The notes under the pieces: generated by a model
Told to the model about the DNA's origin: nothing
Seen by the model: the letters and a program-made list of their open reading frames with translations, nothing else
Database searches by the model: none
Origin: Fragum whitleyi
Lineage: Eukaryota; Mollusca; Bivalvia; Cardiida; Cardiidae
Assembly (NCBI GenBank): GCA_948146395.1
Contig: OX411552.1
Coordinates: forward strand, 55,478,399 to 55,542,398
Direction: 5' to 3'
Length of the DNA: 64,000 nt
Part shown: in pieces, positions 1 to 12,460 of the stretch
Numbering within the stretch: the stretch's first letter is position 1
Layout of the letters: each line of letters starts with the position of its first letter
Program-made: the position numbers and the translations under genes

Positions 1-141
1 AGCTGGAGGCCAGGAAAAATGATGGTAGTACTGGTGTGAGGAGTACCAGGAATCAATTGTTAGGTGCTCCAGTCGCCGAAATTCAACTGAAAAAAAAATG
101 TTGAAAGCGGCGTTAAACTCCAATTAATCAATCAATCAATC
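1..141 (+). mobile_element. tRNA-derived SINE, 3' part (cut by window edge)
   Basis: It contains 'agctggaggccagg', 'atggtagtactggtgtgag', 'aattgttaggtgctccagtc', 'gaaagcggcgttaaactcc' and an (aatc)n tail. This is the body and tail of the family seen complete at 52716. Confidence 0.85.
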
Positions 142-630
142 TGTTTAAAGATTTTTGATATCCGTTATAATTTTGAGCCTTTATTTCAAATGTTTTTTGA
201 AACAGGATTTATGTGAATTTTTTGTTACACAATATGAATTGTTTTTGTCTTTTCGAAAATTGAGAGAAAAGGTTGGTAATAATTATGATCATTACGATTC
301 CATTGATTACCCACAATATTTCGATGAAAAGATTATGGTTTCCTCCCTCTTATCTGCCGCCCTTGCTAAAAAATAAAAGTCACGAACGAAACCCCCAAGA
401 ACTATTAAGAGTGTTTCGACAGCATTATACAAATTGCTTCACAAATACCCAATTCAACTCATTTGCTATCGGTAATTGACAAGAGTTTGTTGGAAAGAAA
501 ATGTCGATAACAATGCCTTGTTGTTTGGTAATTTGTTTTACATGAACAAGTGGTAAAGAGCCGTATTCAATGATTGATTGAATGGAGTTTTTACCACGCT
601 TTCAACATTTGTTTCAAGTTACATGTATAT
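142..630. other. No recognisable gene
   Basis: AT-rich sequence. Two short overlapping open frames (73 and 68 codons) have no recognisable motif. Confidence 0.5.
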
Positions 631-633
631 CGC

Positions 634-858
634 GGCGGCTGGAGCACCTAACAATTAATTCCTGGTATTTCTCTCACCAGTACAACCATCACATCCTTTC
701 CTAGCCTCAAGCTGCTATCTGACGTAGATCTACGATTATCAACCAATTGTTGAGAGATAAATTGTCGGAAAGAATGATTGCCGCCGCCGGGCATCGAACC
801 CGGGACCTCTAGATTGACCGTCCGACGCGCTACCAAATACGCCATCACGGCGGTTCGC
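634..858 (-). mobile_element. tRNA-derived SINE with intact-looking head
   Basis: Read on the minus strand, a tRNA-like head (gatggcgtatttggtagcgc, then a clean B box GGTTCGATGCC) is followed by the family body and 'gttaggtgctccagccgccg'. The 3' tail is missing. This is the best-preserved pol III promoter in the window. Confidence 0.88.
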
Positions 859-894
859 ATTTATAACATATATTAAAGTGCATCAGACTCAAAC

Positions 895-1180
895 TTTTGA
901 ATCGTTTCGATCCCAGGTGGCGGCACATATCTCTTCTTACATTTATCCCAACAATAGGCAAACCTAAATGGAACAGCAGTTGGAGGCCTTGAAATTATGT
1001 TTGGTAGTACTGTTGCTTATAATACCAGCAATCCATTGTTAGGTCCCGCGGTCGCCTCGATATGAATAAAAAAAACTTAACAGCGACTTTGAACATTTTA
1101 ACAAACAAACAAACACAAACAAACAAATACACAAACAAACAAATACATAAACAAACAAATACACAAACAAACAAACAAGT
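895..1180 (+). mobile_element. tRNA-derived SINE with (CAAA)n tail
   Basis: A B-box-like 'gtttcgatccc' near 902 is followed by 'cagcagttggaggcc', 'tggtagtactgttgc' and 'ccattgttaggtcc'. A long acaaacaaa-type tail ends near 1180. Confidence 0.85.
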
Positions 1181-2050
1181 ATTAAAGCAAAGCATAAGTG
1201 CAAAAGGAATATACTAACCTACTATCATTCGCAACAATTCCTCATGTGCTAAAAGTCAAGACTCAAACCAGCCTTGGCATACGCACTAAATGATGAATGT
1301 ATTCACTGTGAGCTCGGTAGATGACTTAGGATCTATTGTCTCTTTCACAGGCGCAGAATATTTTGAATGCATTGTGAGGTTTTCCAGGCTGATCGATGTT
1401 TGTCGATCACGCACACATGAAATTACTGGAAATGTCACCCACACGCTCATACATGTACAAGAGCCTGTGTGAGACATTTCCAACAATTTTATGCGACGTG
1501 TTCGAAGGGCATTGGGCAGCCATAAACAAAAAACCCAATGCCAGTGATATTGTTTGATTATGAGCAGAGACTATTTTTCAGAAGCTATCTATGAACTTAT
1601 TTATTGTGAACCCGGACTCTTCCTGCGATGGCATGTGATATAGACAAAGATCATTCTGCCTATAAACGCATTCTAATTTGAGTCTATAAAACCTGATTTT
1701 CATTTTTAAGAAGGAAAAGTTTAAAATCGTATTTTCAAAACAAATACTGAAGCACAAAAAAATGCGTCCTTTGCTTTTCAGCACTTTGTTTGTGTGAGTG
1801 TTTTTTTTTTACCATTTTTCATTTGTTTTTAAAATGACAATGATTAAGCAAACAGCGGAAGACTGATCCCCAGTGCGAATACACAGGCTGATCTTAGGGC
1901 CACAGACTGATAAATGCATGAGCAAATCAATGAAAATTTGGTTGCTTCAACCATGTCGTGCTCATTAAAAATCATTGGCAAAATTGTATTAAAATCAAAG
2001 TCGTGAAGGCACTAGATGCACTTACTATCAGTGAGTAATTCGTTTGATTT
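1181..2050. other. No recognisable gene; minor repeats
   Basis: 1459-1525 matches a repeat also present in CLPTM1L intron 8. 1870-1915 has the 'cacaggctgatcttagg' motif of a palindromic interspersed repeat. Nothing coding was seen. Confidence 0.4.
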
Positions 2051-2052
2051 TT

Positions 2053-2650
2053 AGCTCCACTGGCCGAAGGCCAGCGAGCTATTCTCATGGCGGTGTGTCC
2101 GTCGTGCGTGCATCCGTCCGTCCAAAACCTTTTTCTTTAAACATCTTCTCATCCCAAACAATTGGGCGGATTTTCATGAAACTTGGTAGAAATGTTCCTT
2201 AGGTGACCCTCTTCTAAAATTATTAAAGAAATTTTTATTGACCCCCGAATCATGGTCGTGGCAGGGCATGGCATTTTTTCACTTTGAAATCTTAAAACAT
2301 CTTCTAGGTTCCCATAGAATTGGGCCAATTTCAATGAAACTTGACATGGAAGTTCGTTTGGTGACCCTTTACTTAAATTGTTCAAGAAATTTTAATTGAC
2401 CCTTAAATATGGGCGTGGCAGGGCGGGGCTTATTTTGAGTAAAAAATCTTTGGACATCTCCTCCTGAACCACTTGGCTGATTCAATGAAACTTTATCAGA
2501 ATATTCCTTGGATGACCCTTTTCAAAATTGTTATTGAAATTTTATTCAGCCCATAATTATGGGCGCGGAAGGGCGGGGCTTATTTTGAGCCCGAAATCTT
2601 AGAACGACAACTTCTCCTGAACCACTGAGCCGATTTCAATGAAATTTTGA
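2053..2650 (+). repeat. AGCTCCACTGGCCGAAGG repeat with ~156-bp internal units
   Basis: It begins agctccactggccgaagg followed by gtccgtccgtcc. About four units spaced near 156 bp each contain 'catcttct..., aattgggc, ttcaatgaaactt, ggtgaccctttt, attgaccc...gggcgtggcagggc'. A related decayed stretch lies at 10640-10990. Confidence 0.75.
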
Positions 2651-2796
2651 ATGGTTTGAACGAGTGTTAGGAATGAATGAATGGATGAATGAATGAATGA
2701 ATGAATGGATGAATGAATGAATGAATGAATGGAGCATTTAGTGAGTGATTTAGAATTGTTTTGATTGAGATGAATGTCAATTTCACGATGTAACTG
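2640..2796 (+). mobile_element. CATCGTGAAATTGACA MITE fragment with gaatgaatgg expansion
   Basis: The right terminal repeat tgtcaatttcacgatg lies at about 2776-2791. The internal 'gaatgaatgga' motif is expanded to a microsatellite at 2672-2732. Confidence 0.7.
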
Positions 2797-2879
2797 ATTG
2801 TATATACATGTAAACGCATTACGGTAAGTCTACACATTTGTACAGGCTGATCGTTGCCTAAACCTCCTACAGTTAAGAA

Positions 2880-3256
2880 CATCGTGAAATTGACAAGGTA
2901 AATGATTTTAGAATGTTTTTGGAATGAAATTGAATGAGTGTGTGGAGCGAGTTTTGAGATAATTTAATGGGAGGTAAATTAGCAAAATTAGCAATATTGA
3001 TTACCTCCCTTTAATAAAAAAACATTAAAGTTCTATATATAGCTCCTATTTCTTTTAGAACCTATGAGTCGCTTACAATTTAAATTATGTCAGTGAAATC
3101 GCGATTTTTCTCTATCAAAATTTATTTTGAATGCTGTTGTTGATTCAATTGTTATGAGCATTTTTGAATGGTTTGAGTGTTTGAAATGAATGAATGGAGC
3201 GCTGAGTGAGCGATTAAGAATGGTTTTCTTTGGGGTTAATATTATTTTCATGATAT
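2880..3256 (+). mobile_element. CATCGTGAAATTGACA MITE
   Basis: The left terminal repeat catcgtgaaattgac is followed by 'gggaggtaa...attacctccc', 'gcttacaatttaaattatg' and 'gaatggagcgctgagtgagc'. The right end (attttcatgatattttaac) has decayed. Confidence 0.75.
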
Positions 3257-3259
3257 TTT

Positions 3260-4690
3260 AACTGTATAACGTGGGGATTTTCTGCATCAGCTTCATAAGG
3301 ACTAATACTGTTTTGTGACAATTAAGGAGAAAAAATTGGCATTTCGGATTCAATATATGAGTATTACATAATGCAGAATCAATTTATTTGATCAAAGTAG
3401 GTTTCATCTCTTGAAACTGATAAACAGAATCACCAATAAGTGTACAAAATTTATTCATTTTCATTGATTTTTTTTACATTATTTTGGCGATAAGAAACAC
3501 GGAAAGCGTCGTGTAATTAAAAACTTAATAACCGGAAAATTTAACCACTAACAAGGACACAGCTGGTTCATTAAGTTTTCTCAGATTATTTTCTTATCTC
3601 TTTTACCGAAGAAGACGTAATTAAAAAACCCTAATATTGACTTAAAATATTAAAGGAAATGAAGAGAATATTAATTTAAGAGATGAAGAGAATAGAATAT
3701 CATTTTTTTAATTTTATGAATTTATTAAACTTAAGACCCTAATTACACTACATGAATACGCGAGGCGGATTCATACATGAGTCTGATGAGGTTGTTAGTT
3801 TCATAAATTCATAAAATTAAAAAAATGATATTCTCTTCATATCTTTTAGTCTAATATCATAAGGCAAAATGGAAGTATTTCTCGATAATTAAACATGTTC
3901 CTTACGGGACAACTTTGCGCACAAGCTTAAAAATAAGCTGCATTCTAAAAATTGTTTTAATTTAGGAATACGTGGAAGCATTTATTAGCCAATTAGAAAG
4001 CACGAAAATGATAAAAAAGAATAATACTAAATTATCTTAAATAAAACGGATTTTTTTCTGAAATCTTTTTAACCTCTCTTGCTTTTACTAGTCTTTTGCC
4101 TAAAATGGAATTTCTTTGGAGTATTTGTTTCATATCTCATTGAAAGAAATATCCGTCTATAAAGAATTTGATTTTAGATTTCATCATCCAAAATAATCTT
4201 TATACCTCTATAAAAGAAAAGACTCTCTGCAATTTGAATGCTTTGCGCAATTTTAAGAAAAAACGTCTCAAAGTGACAAAATCTTTACTATTGCGGGCTT
4301 GATGCTTTTAATTATAATGATGAAGATTCATTGAGGTATGACACTCAGAAATAAAATGATAATAAAAAATAAAATAAAAATAATAAAAAAGAAATCTTTT
4401 TTTATTAATAGATTCAGTTAGATATTTATGAATTTCAATATATATACTATAACTATCTTTAAATGAGATAAAAATGAAAATTCGAAAATATTTCTAAATT
4501 GTCACGTTACAAAAGAAAACAAGAAATTTACCTTTCCTTTTTAAAATCTCATTTCGGTCGATGCACTTATATCAACACTTTACACTCGACTCTAAGTAAA
4601 TATACATTTAATGACTTATCCATTTTATCTTAATTTCTAGATACAGCTTCTTTCATCATGGAAAAAAAGCTTCCATTCGTCGTCGACTCT
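3260..4690. other. AT-rich, no gene recognised
   Basis: Apart from the inverted repeat at 3682-3843, I see only AT-rich sequence with short open frames. Confidence 0.45.
3682..3843. repeat. Long inverted repeat (hairpin)
   Basis: About 35 bases around 3690-3724 (atatcatttttttaatttta...) are the reverse complement of 3803-3838 (ataaaattaaaaaaatgata...). The loop is roughly 80 bp and contains 'acatgaatacgcgaggcgg'. Confidence 0.75.
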
Positions 4691-4696
4691 CTTAAG

Positions 4697-4872
4697 AAAG
4701 GTTGTCGAATTCCATGTCAAGTGTTATCGAATTCCTTAACAAGTTAACAAAGGTTGTCGAATTTCCTAGCAAATGTTATAGAATTTCTTGACAAAAGTTG
4801 ACGAATTCCTTGACATAAGTTGTCGAATTTCTATACGAAGGTTATCGCATTTCTTAAAAATTGTTATCGATT
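4697..4872 (+). repeat. ~22-bp minisatellite (gttgtcgaattcc)
   Basis: About eight degenerate units of gttgtcgaatttcttgacaaa with 22-28 bp spacing form a clean local tandem array. Confidence 0.8.
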
Positions 4873-5465
4873 TTTTTTAAATAGCGTTGCGCTCTGATCA
4901 AATCAATACTAGAAATCAAAGTTACTGGTCAGATGCACACTAACTGTGCATCTGATCAGGATCTCGGTATTTTGCTGAATATACAGCCTCGCTCCCTTAT
5001 TTTTTACATCCGTTTTTTCACACTTCTAACAATCTACTATAGGTTTACAGCGTTATATGTATCGACCGTGATCGGACACATTAAAGGCCGGCTTTCCCAT
5101 AGCGGTACCAAAACGATTTTGTGTTCAGGACCCTAGGATGCTATAATTCTTCTTTAACATGAAAAAGCTAGCCTATCGGTTTCAGATACCAATATCAAAC
5201 TCGGATGCTACTGGTGCTAGCTCCGTTAAAGGGAATATACTATCCACCATGCAATATCCTATGTCGCGCAAAAAAGAACCATCTTGTTAGTGCGTAAAGT
5301 GTCGCAGACTGTGTAGACTGATAAGGATCAAACTTTTCGCACTTTCCTAATTTTTTTTATTCTGGACGGATCAGTCTACCTTCCTGCGAAAGAATCTTTT
5401 CTATATAAAATTCTAATGTTATATCGGCCGCTTCCAAATCAACACCAGCTAGTGAATACAAAGAA
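4873..5465. other. Repeat remnants, no gene
   Basis: 4935-4965 has an inverted 'gatgcacac...gtgcatc'. 5275-5400 ('agtgcgtaaagtgtcg...accttcc...agaaagaa') matches a repeat at 21865-21995. No coding signal was seen. Confidence 0.5.
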
Positions 5466-5469
5466 TCCC

Positions 5470-7492
5470 CAAAAAATTTAGGGGAGAGGAGGGGGCATGG
5501 GATGGAGGAGCATATCGTCACCGTCTTGTGTCCGTCCTTCCGCCCGTCCGTCGGTCCGTACGAAACCATATCTCCACATCCTTATAAGATTTGGATGAAA
5601 CTTCATTTATGAACTTCCGAGATAAAAACAAAACAAAAAACAATGTCAATTTGTTTTTAATTTTATAAACTTGAGGCCGTGTCACTGTAAAGGGGGCCTT
5701 AAAGTAGTAGTAATTGATCTTCTTATTTTTCCTTGTTGTAAATATTTTGTTCATAATAATTATTGTTTTAGGCCAATTGAGTCGAATATTGTCTCCTGTA
5801 CAAAATGAGTAGCAGAAATCTCTGTTATTGCCTGAAATGAAGTGTTTTTATAGCGCTTTGTGCTTTAAGATAATTACTTGTTGTTCTTTAATTATTCAAA
5901 AGGTTTTAGATTAAGTTTATATCGTTCTGTAGGGAAATACGCGAGACTAGTAATTGTAATAAATAGAATTTGAATCTCAAGTCGTTTTGAACTAATTAAG
6001 GCAATATTTATTTCTTAGTCTTTTAATTGGATTTTTGCTTTCATTTAATCTATCTATTACTACGGTGAAAACTGATTGCGTATGTAAGCGTATAAACTGT
6101 GAAATGATAATGAAATATGAAAAACATGCATAATGTAAAAGATTACATATCTTGTTGGAAGGCAGCCAAAATAACTTGTTGGAAGGCGGTCAATATGCTG
6201 TAAAGGCAGACTTTGTCTTTTAAAATTGGCTTGGTTCTGTAACTTAAAGCACAATTAGAAGACTATAGTCTGGCTCCCGCCCTACTGATCTGAATTTATT
6301 TAAAAATGACAAAATCGCACAAAACGATAATGTAACTTATCAACTGATATACAATCAGTGTCAGTTTTTGACAATATGGGGGGAAATTTAATAGAATAAT
6401 TTAGTAAAACATGAGTGGTGTACCTTATTCACTTTTAGCTGATCACTTAGTCCAAATTGCATAAAAAAGCTAAGCGGTATAATGTGACCTCGAGGTTAAC
6501 CAATATATTCATGCGATTAACCCGAATTTAGCACGTAAGGTTTTTATATGTAATTTGGCCTTTGCAGCAGCATAGTAGCTAAGCTAAGAAGACTGTTTCT
6601 TTCTAACTTTTCGTAGAATATAATTTGCTGATACTGAACATATACAAAATGTTATTTAAACGGCTTCACAGCAACCTAGTATATTGTTGTTGCATATTCA
6701 ATTAGTCCTCATTTACCTTAAAACATGATTTTACCCATTGCTTGACTATCGCACTTCATGACACCCCTGAATAAATAGCCATTGAAAAATGAAGAGATTG
6801 ATTAAATTGCTGGTTACACATAATTTCATTATCTTTCGTCATGTTTTTCTCTCCAAAAACAAAGATTTTTATGATTCCATGAAATAGGATTTGTCGTCTG
6901 CGATTTCTTTGAAATTGACCAAGATGTACATGTTTTTAATAAACAACATTCTCTGATCACAAGCAATTCAAAAGTCTATTCTTGTTTCACCAAGTGCACC
7001 AATATCTCAATAGAATATGGAGATAATCTTCCGAGAAATGTTTATTCTCTTTGCCAAAAGAGGGCCGATAAAAGAGCATTCAAGAGCTTTGGGTAACAAA
7101 TATACTCCTATTGTATGTTTGACAATAGTTGAGCAGCAATTTGGCTGAGAGTTTCTGTTGGTGAATACAAAATACGGGCAGTTTGTAATAGGCATCTCTT
7201 TACTGCTTGAATTGCAATTTGGCTGTTTCATTATACGTACTACTGAAAAGTTTGTGAGTTGATATGAATAAAAAGATATGCAAACAAATCAATTTTTTTT
7301 ATTATTATTTTCTGGTCCTTTGCTCCTCGTTGGAAGTATCATTTTCTTCCCTTTTCTACTCTTCTCCAAAAAGAGCTAGAGACCGTTTTACTAAACTTTT
7401 TACGAAAAAAAAAATCGTAGGTCAACATCACAAAGCATACCTGGTGTTTTCTGCCATGCAATATCTCATTGGAAACGTCTTGAGAAGACGAT
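5470..7492 (+). repeat. Tandem duplication, copy 1
   Basis: 5470-5814 matches 8213-8543 loosely with indels. 5815-7492 matches 8544-10219 almost base for base at an offset of 2,729; I noticed two substitutions and short homopolymer indels. Open frames inside (64 and 74 codons, minus) are identical in both copies and have no known motif. Confidence 0.92.
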
Positions 7493-7542
7493 TCATCGTT
7501 CATCGTGAACAAAATGCGATATTGGATAACCTCCCATTAAAA

Positions 7543-7627
7543 TAACTCCTAACTCGCTCCAAACATTCACTCAATTTCGTTCCAAAATTATTCCCAAATC
7601 ATTCATCTTGTCAATTTCACGATGTTG
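7543..7627 (+). mobile_element. CATCGTGAAATTGACA MITE, right-end fragment
   Basis: It contains 'actcgctccaaacattcact' and ends tgtcaatttcacgatg. Confidence 0.65.
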
Positions 7628-7629
7628 CT

Positions 7630-8190
7630 TATTGTATCTCGACCTACGCATCTAGTGGTTGCGAACAGATTTTTTGTTAATTAATAAAGTTTTAAACGTC
7701 GCTTTCAATAGTTTTACATTTAAAATTAGACAGCTGGTGCACTTATCCACTTTTTCTTGTCGTTTCCCACGGCACGGCTAGAACATTTGATCTGAGCCAC
7801 AAGTCACTCTTCTCCCTAAGTCGTATAACTCTACAATTCTGTGGAAGACAAAAACACTAATCACAGTGACTTTTGTCAAATATAGGATGAGAGACAGCCG
7901 AGCCAGAGATAGAACCCACGACCGCATGATTGAAAACCAGGCACGTTACCAAATGTCCTAACCGCGCTTGGAAGTTATACGCCAAGATGTTTAAATGATG
8001 ATTGCCTTCCCCGAGTAGCCCAACTAAAGAGTCGAGATATAACCAGACATGCAAAGTCTATGCATACCCGTGGTCTGATTTCTGCACTTTTGATTGCCGT
8101 GGCAAACCCGTTTCAATACAATTGTGCAAACTGATTTAAATAGAAAACATATTTTAAGTAAAAGCCGGGATTTTGTAGAAAAAAAATAAA
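7630..8190 (-). mobile_element. Second type of tRNA-derived SINE / composite repeat
   Basis: On the minus strand near 7900-7965 a tRNA-like head reads gcggttaggacatttggtaa with gggttctatctc in the B-box position. Flanking text (cacggctagaacatttg, atgcaaagtctatgc) is shared with 14015-14745. Confidence 0.65.
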
Positions 8191-8212
8191 TAAATAAAAA
8201 AAAAAAAAATGG

Positions 8213-10219
8213 AATCCCCGAAAAAAAATAGGGGAGGGGAGGGGGGAAGGGTGGAGGAGCATATTGTCACCGTCTTGTGTCCGTCCTTCCGCCCGCCCGT
8301 CTGTCCCTATGAAGCCATAACTGATTCGGATGAAACTTCATTTATGAACTTCCGAGAAAAAAAATCGAAGTCACTTAATGTTCTTAACGTTTTAATCTTA
8401 TAAACTTGAGACTGTGTCACGGAAAAGGGGACCTTAAAGTATTAATTAGTGATCTCATTTTTCCTTGTTGTAAATATTTTGTTTATAATATCGATTGTTT
8501 AGGCCACTTTAGTCGTAAAGAATTCCTCTATGTAAAATGAGAAGAAATCTCTGTTATTGCCTGAAATGAAGTGTTTTTATAGCGCTTTGTGCTTTAAGAT
8601 AATTACTTGTTGTTCTTTAATTATTCAAAAGGTTTTAGATTAAGTTTATATCGTTCTGTAGGGAAATACGCGAGACTAGTAATTGTAATAAATAGAATTT
8701 GAATCTCAAGTCGTTTTGAACTAATTAAGGCAATATTTATTTCTTAGTCTTTTAATTGGATTTTTGCTTTCATTTAATCTATCTATTACTACGGTGAAAA
8801 CTGATTGCGTATGTAAGCGTATAAACTGTGAAATGATAATGAAATATGAAAAACATGCATAATGTAAAAGATTACATATCTTGTTGGAAGGCAGCCAAAA
8901 TAACTTGTTGGAAGGCGGTCAATATGCTGTAAAGGCAGACTTTGTCTTTTAAAATTGGCTTGGTTCTGTAACTTAAAGCACAATTAGAAGACTATAGTCT
9001 GGCTCCCGCCCTACTGATCTGAATTTATTTAAAAATGACAAAATCGCACAAAACGATAATGTAACTTATCAACTGATATACAATCAGTGTCAGTTTTTGA
9101 CAATATGGGGGGAAATTTAATAGAATAATTTAGTAAAACATGAGTGGTGTACCTTATTCACTTTTAGCTGATCACTTAGTCCAAATTGCATAAAAAAGCT
9201 AAGCGGTATAATGTGACCTCGAGGTTAACCAATATATTCATGCGATTAACCCGAATTTAGCACGTAAGGTTTTTATATGTAATTTGGCCTTTGCAGCAGC
9301 ATAGTAGCTAAGCTAAGAAGACTGTTTCTTTCTAACTTTTCGTAGAATATAATTTGCTGATACTGAACATATACAAAATGTTATTTAAACGGCTTCACAG
9401 CAACCTAGTATATTGTTGTTGCATATTCAATTAGTCCTCATTTACCTTAAAACATGATTTTACCCATTGCTTGACTATCGCACTTCATGACACTCCTGAA
9501 TAAATAGCCATTGAAAAATGAAGAGATTGATTAAATTGCTGGTTACACATAATTTCATTATCTTTCGTCATGTTTTTCTCTCCAAAAACAAAGATTTTTA
9601 TGATTCCATGAAATAGGATTTGTCGTCTGCGATTTCTTTGAAATTGACCAAGATGTACATGTTTTTAATAAACAACATTCTCTGATCACAAGCAATTCAA
9701 AAGTCTATTCTTGTTTCACCAAGTGCACCAATATCTCAATAGAATATGGATATAATCTTCCGAGAAATGTTTATTCTCTTTGCCAAAAGAGGGCCGATAA
9801 AAGAGCATTCAAGAGCTTTGGGTAACAAATATACTCCTATTGTATGTTTGACAATAGTTGAGCAGCAATTTGGCTGAGAGTTTCTGTTGGTGAATACAAA
9901 ATACGGGCAGTTTGTAATAGGCATCTCTTTACTGCTTGAATTGCAATTTGGCTGTTTCATTATACGTACTACTGAAAAGTTTGTGAGTTGATATGAATAA
10001 AAAGATATGCAAACAAATCAATTTTTTTATTATTATTTTCTGGTCCTTTGCTCCTCGTTGGAAGTATCATTTTCTTCCCTTTTCTACTCTTCTCCAAAAA
10101 GAGCTAGAGACCGTTTTACTAAACTTTTTACGAAAAAAAATCGTAGGTCAACATCACAAAGCATACCTGGTGTTTTCTGCCATGCAATATCTCATTGGAA
10201 ACGTCTTGAGAAGACGATT
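8213..10219 (+). repeat. Tandem duplication, copy 2
   Basis: Partner of 5470-7492. Similarity stops abruptly at 'gagaagacgattc' in both copies. Confidence 0.92.
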
Positions 10220-10229
10220 CCAATAAGAT

Positions 10230-11030
10230 GATGCATGACAGAATTCCATATTTAGTTACTACTGTCAATGCAACTTTAACTTTTGATTAACGCAAAAAAA
10301 TGATCGTAAGATACCATCTTAGACAGGCCCCTGGAGCCAAAAATGACCGGGAATGAACTCGTGCTTTTGATACACGTCAGACAAGAAATTTAGTGTCAAT
10401 ATCTTTTTAAGCATCTGTTTGGATAATCTGGGCACACGGTGCCCAATTGGAGCTTAAAGCATCACCTTGAGTCAGGCGCCCTTCGTGCATCTATTCTTTG
10501 GATTTCTTCGTCTCCTTTCTCCATTTGGCTTATTATTACAAAACCTTACTGCAAGGCTCCTAAAGTGATCATTTTCAAACACTGTTTGCATTTTTTTAAG
10601 CCAAAAATTATGTGCCTTGCTTTGGTATACTTTGAATTATTTGAATGACATCAAATTTCCGATAGGCCCATGAATATGGCCTTAGCAGGGCCTGGCATTT
10701 TTTCAATACATTTTTATTGACATCTGCTAAATTACTGGACCTTTTAAAATGAGACATTGCAGTTAATTTCTTTGGTGGCACTTGCCGAAAGTTTTATACT
10801 TGACCAATTTAATTAAAATCTGTCTGTATATACCTTGCATGGCCTTTCCCCAACTATTGTTCCCGAAATTGTGATTGGTCTTTTGATACGGGCTTGCAAG
10901 GACTTGCCATTTTTTCACTTTCATTTCTATTCTAGTATATGTGAGTAATTGGCCGATCTCAATTGAAAGTTGTTAGTGAAATTTTAAGTGTCTGATTATT
11001 GGTTCTTGAAGAAATCGAAAGCTATTTATG
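10230..11030. other. Decayed gtccg-type repeat, no gene
   Basis: 10640-10990 has the 'gaccttag cagggcctggcatttttt' pattern of the repeat at 2053 with many changes. The 69-codon frame at 10439 has no motif. Confidence 0.4.
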
Positions 11031-11034
11031 GAAA

Positions 11035-11190
11035 TGTTATGCTTATTTTATTAAAGGGAGGTTAACCTTTATAGCCAATTTTGTTCAGGATGAACAAAAA
11101 TGGCGATATAGCTTTAACTTCCTTTAAATTCACTCAAAACTCACTCATTACACTCATTCCATTTCAATAAAAAATCACACTTTCAAAGTT
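11035..11190 (+). mobile_element. CATCGTGAAATTGACA MITE, internal fragment
   Basis: It carries 'attttattaaagggaggtta', 'attttgttcaggatgaac' and 'actcactcattacactcatt'. Confidence 0.55.
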
Positions 11191-11249
11191 GAAAAGGAGG
11201 TATCATGTTCAATTCCTATCATATGGTGTTTCAAATATACCCGATATAC

Positions 11250-11920
11250 CTATGGTAATTGACTCAACGCCTACGTCAGAGCTCAGTTTTGAAAATACAC
11301 CTATAGGCAATATTATTACGTCATGTGTTTAATGGACACCGCTTTTGTAATGTCAAATAAGGTAAAATGTATGAAAGCGGAATATAACTATTCGGCTATT
11401 TCACTGTTTGGGTGGTGAGTTTATCGGGTGAAAGTCTACCGATGTTACACAGAAAAGCATTAAAGAAAGCAATGTGTTTCATTGGAATATTTTCCATGTA
11501 AATAATTCCAAAACGGGAGAAAATATTTACCATTTGAAGAAGTATGTGACAGTTTGATAAATGGCGTTTAATTTTGGGTTATTCTCGAGGGTTACAAATG
11601 ATTGGAACGTTCCCAAATGTTTAAATTTCTCGAATTAAAAGGATATCTCACCAAACAGTCCTATTGCCCAATTTAGTGTAAATTAGGATAGTTGAATCAC
11701 ATTTTTCTTATACAAATTTCAAGATTCCAAGAACATGATTTATTTTCCTAAATCATAAAAAATAAAAATTCATTTCATTTCATACTGTTAATCAGATTTT
11801 ATAAGCGAGATTTTTGTTTTTGCTTATATGAAAATTACAAAGTTGGTAATAAGCCTACGCCGAAAGAAAACTGAACGAATTGTTTAATCAGTTTTTAGCT
11901 AATCTTAGTAAAAAGTGCTT
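11250..11920. other. Mostly unrecognised; CRE-hairpin remnant
   Basis: 11300-11480 resembles the distal part of the CRE-hairpin family (ttatttacgtca..., ggtgagtttatcgggtgaaa, aaagcattaaagaaa). The remainder shows nothing. Confidence 0.4.
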
Positions 11921-11924
11921 TATG

Positions 11925-12070
11925 TGAGCTATTTTGATCAGTCACTGTGAGTCGTCTGTACGTCCGTCCCTCAACCATTTTTTTTATACATCTCCTCAAT
12001 CACTGGGCCAATCGAGATGAAACTTGGCAGGGTTTTTCTATGGTGAGGCTCTTCCAAACTTGTTAAAAGA
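11925..12070 (+). repeat. Short gtccgtcc-type repeat fragment
   Basis: It contains 'cgtctgtacgtccgtccctc', 'catctcctcaatcactgggc' and 'gagatgaaacttggcagg', the leader of the repeat family at 2053. Confidence 0.55.
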
Positions 12071-12460
12071 ATTGTCAATTCAATAAAGAAATATGTTGGC
12101 TATTGTAATAAAAAGGCCCAGAATTAAGAATTCTTTTGAAAAATTTCTTCCTAACAGAAAGCTGAGACTTGGTAGGGCTGTATCTTAATACAATAAAAAC
12201 TTTCTTTCTTTATTTATATTTTGTTGGTGTTTGACATGGTTACTTATGCTCAAGCGGTTTAGGTCCCCGTGAAGCAAAAAACAAAAAAAACTAGATTGGT
12301 TGTATAAAGTTGAGTGCCTAGTCCTAAGGATTTGACAGTTAAAACGGGATTCGGTCGAAAATCTAATAGGATTTGTAATGTCTAATTCAGGTGAAAGGCG
12401 CTGAAGTAAGAAACCCAAGATGTTCAGAGACGCTCTACTGGAGATATCATGCATATTTTA

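Noticed and set aside
783..845. Functional tRNA genes (783-845, 44450-44525, 7900-7965, 25920-26000)
   Set aside because: Pol III-like boxes are present, but the stems do not pair well and each head continues into a SINE body or a repeat shared with other loci.
6060..10231. Paired 64- and 74-codon frames conserved in both tandem copies
   Set aside because: Conservation follows from near-identical DNA in a recent duplication, not from selection on protein. No motif or splice context is present.
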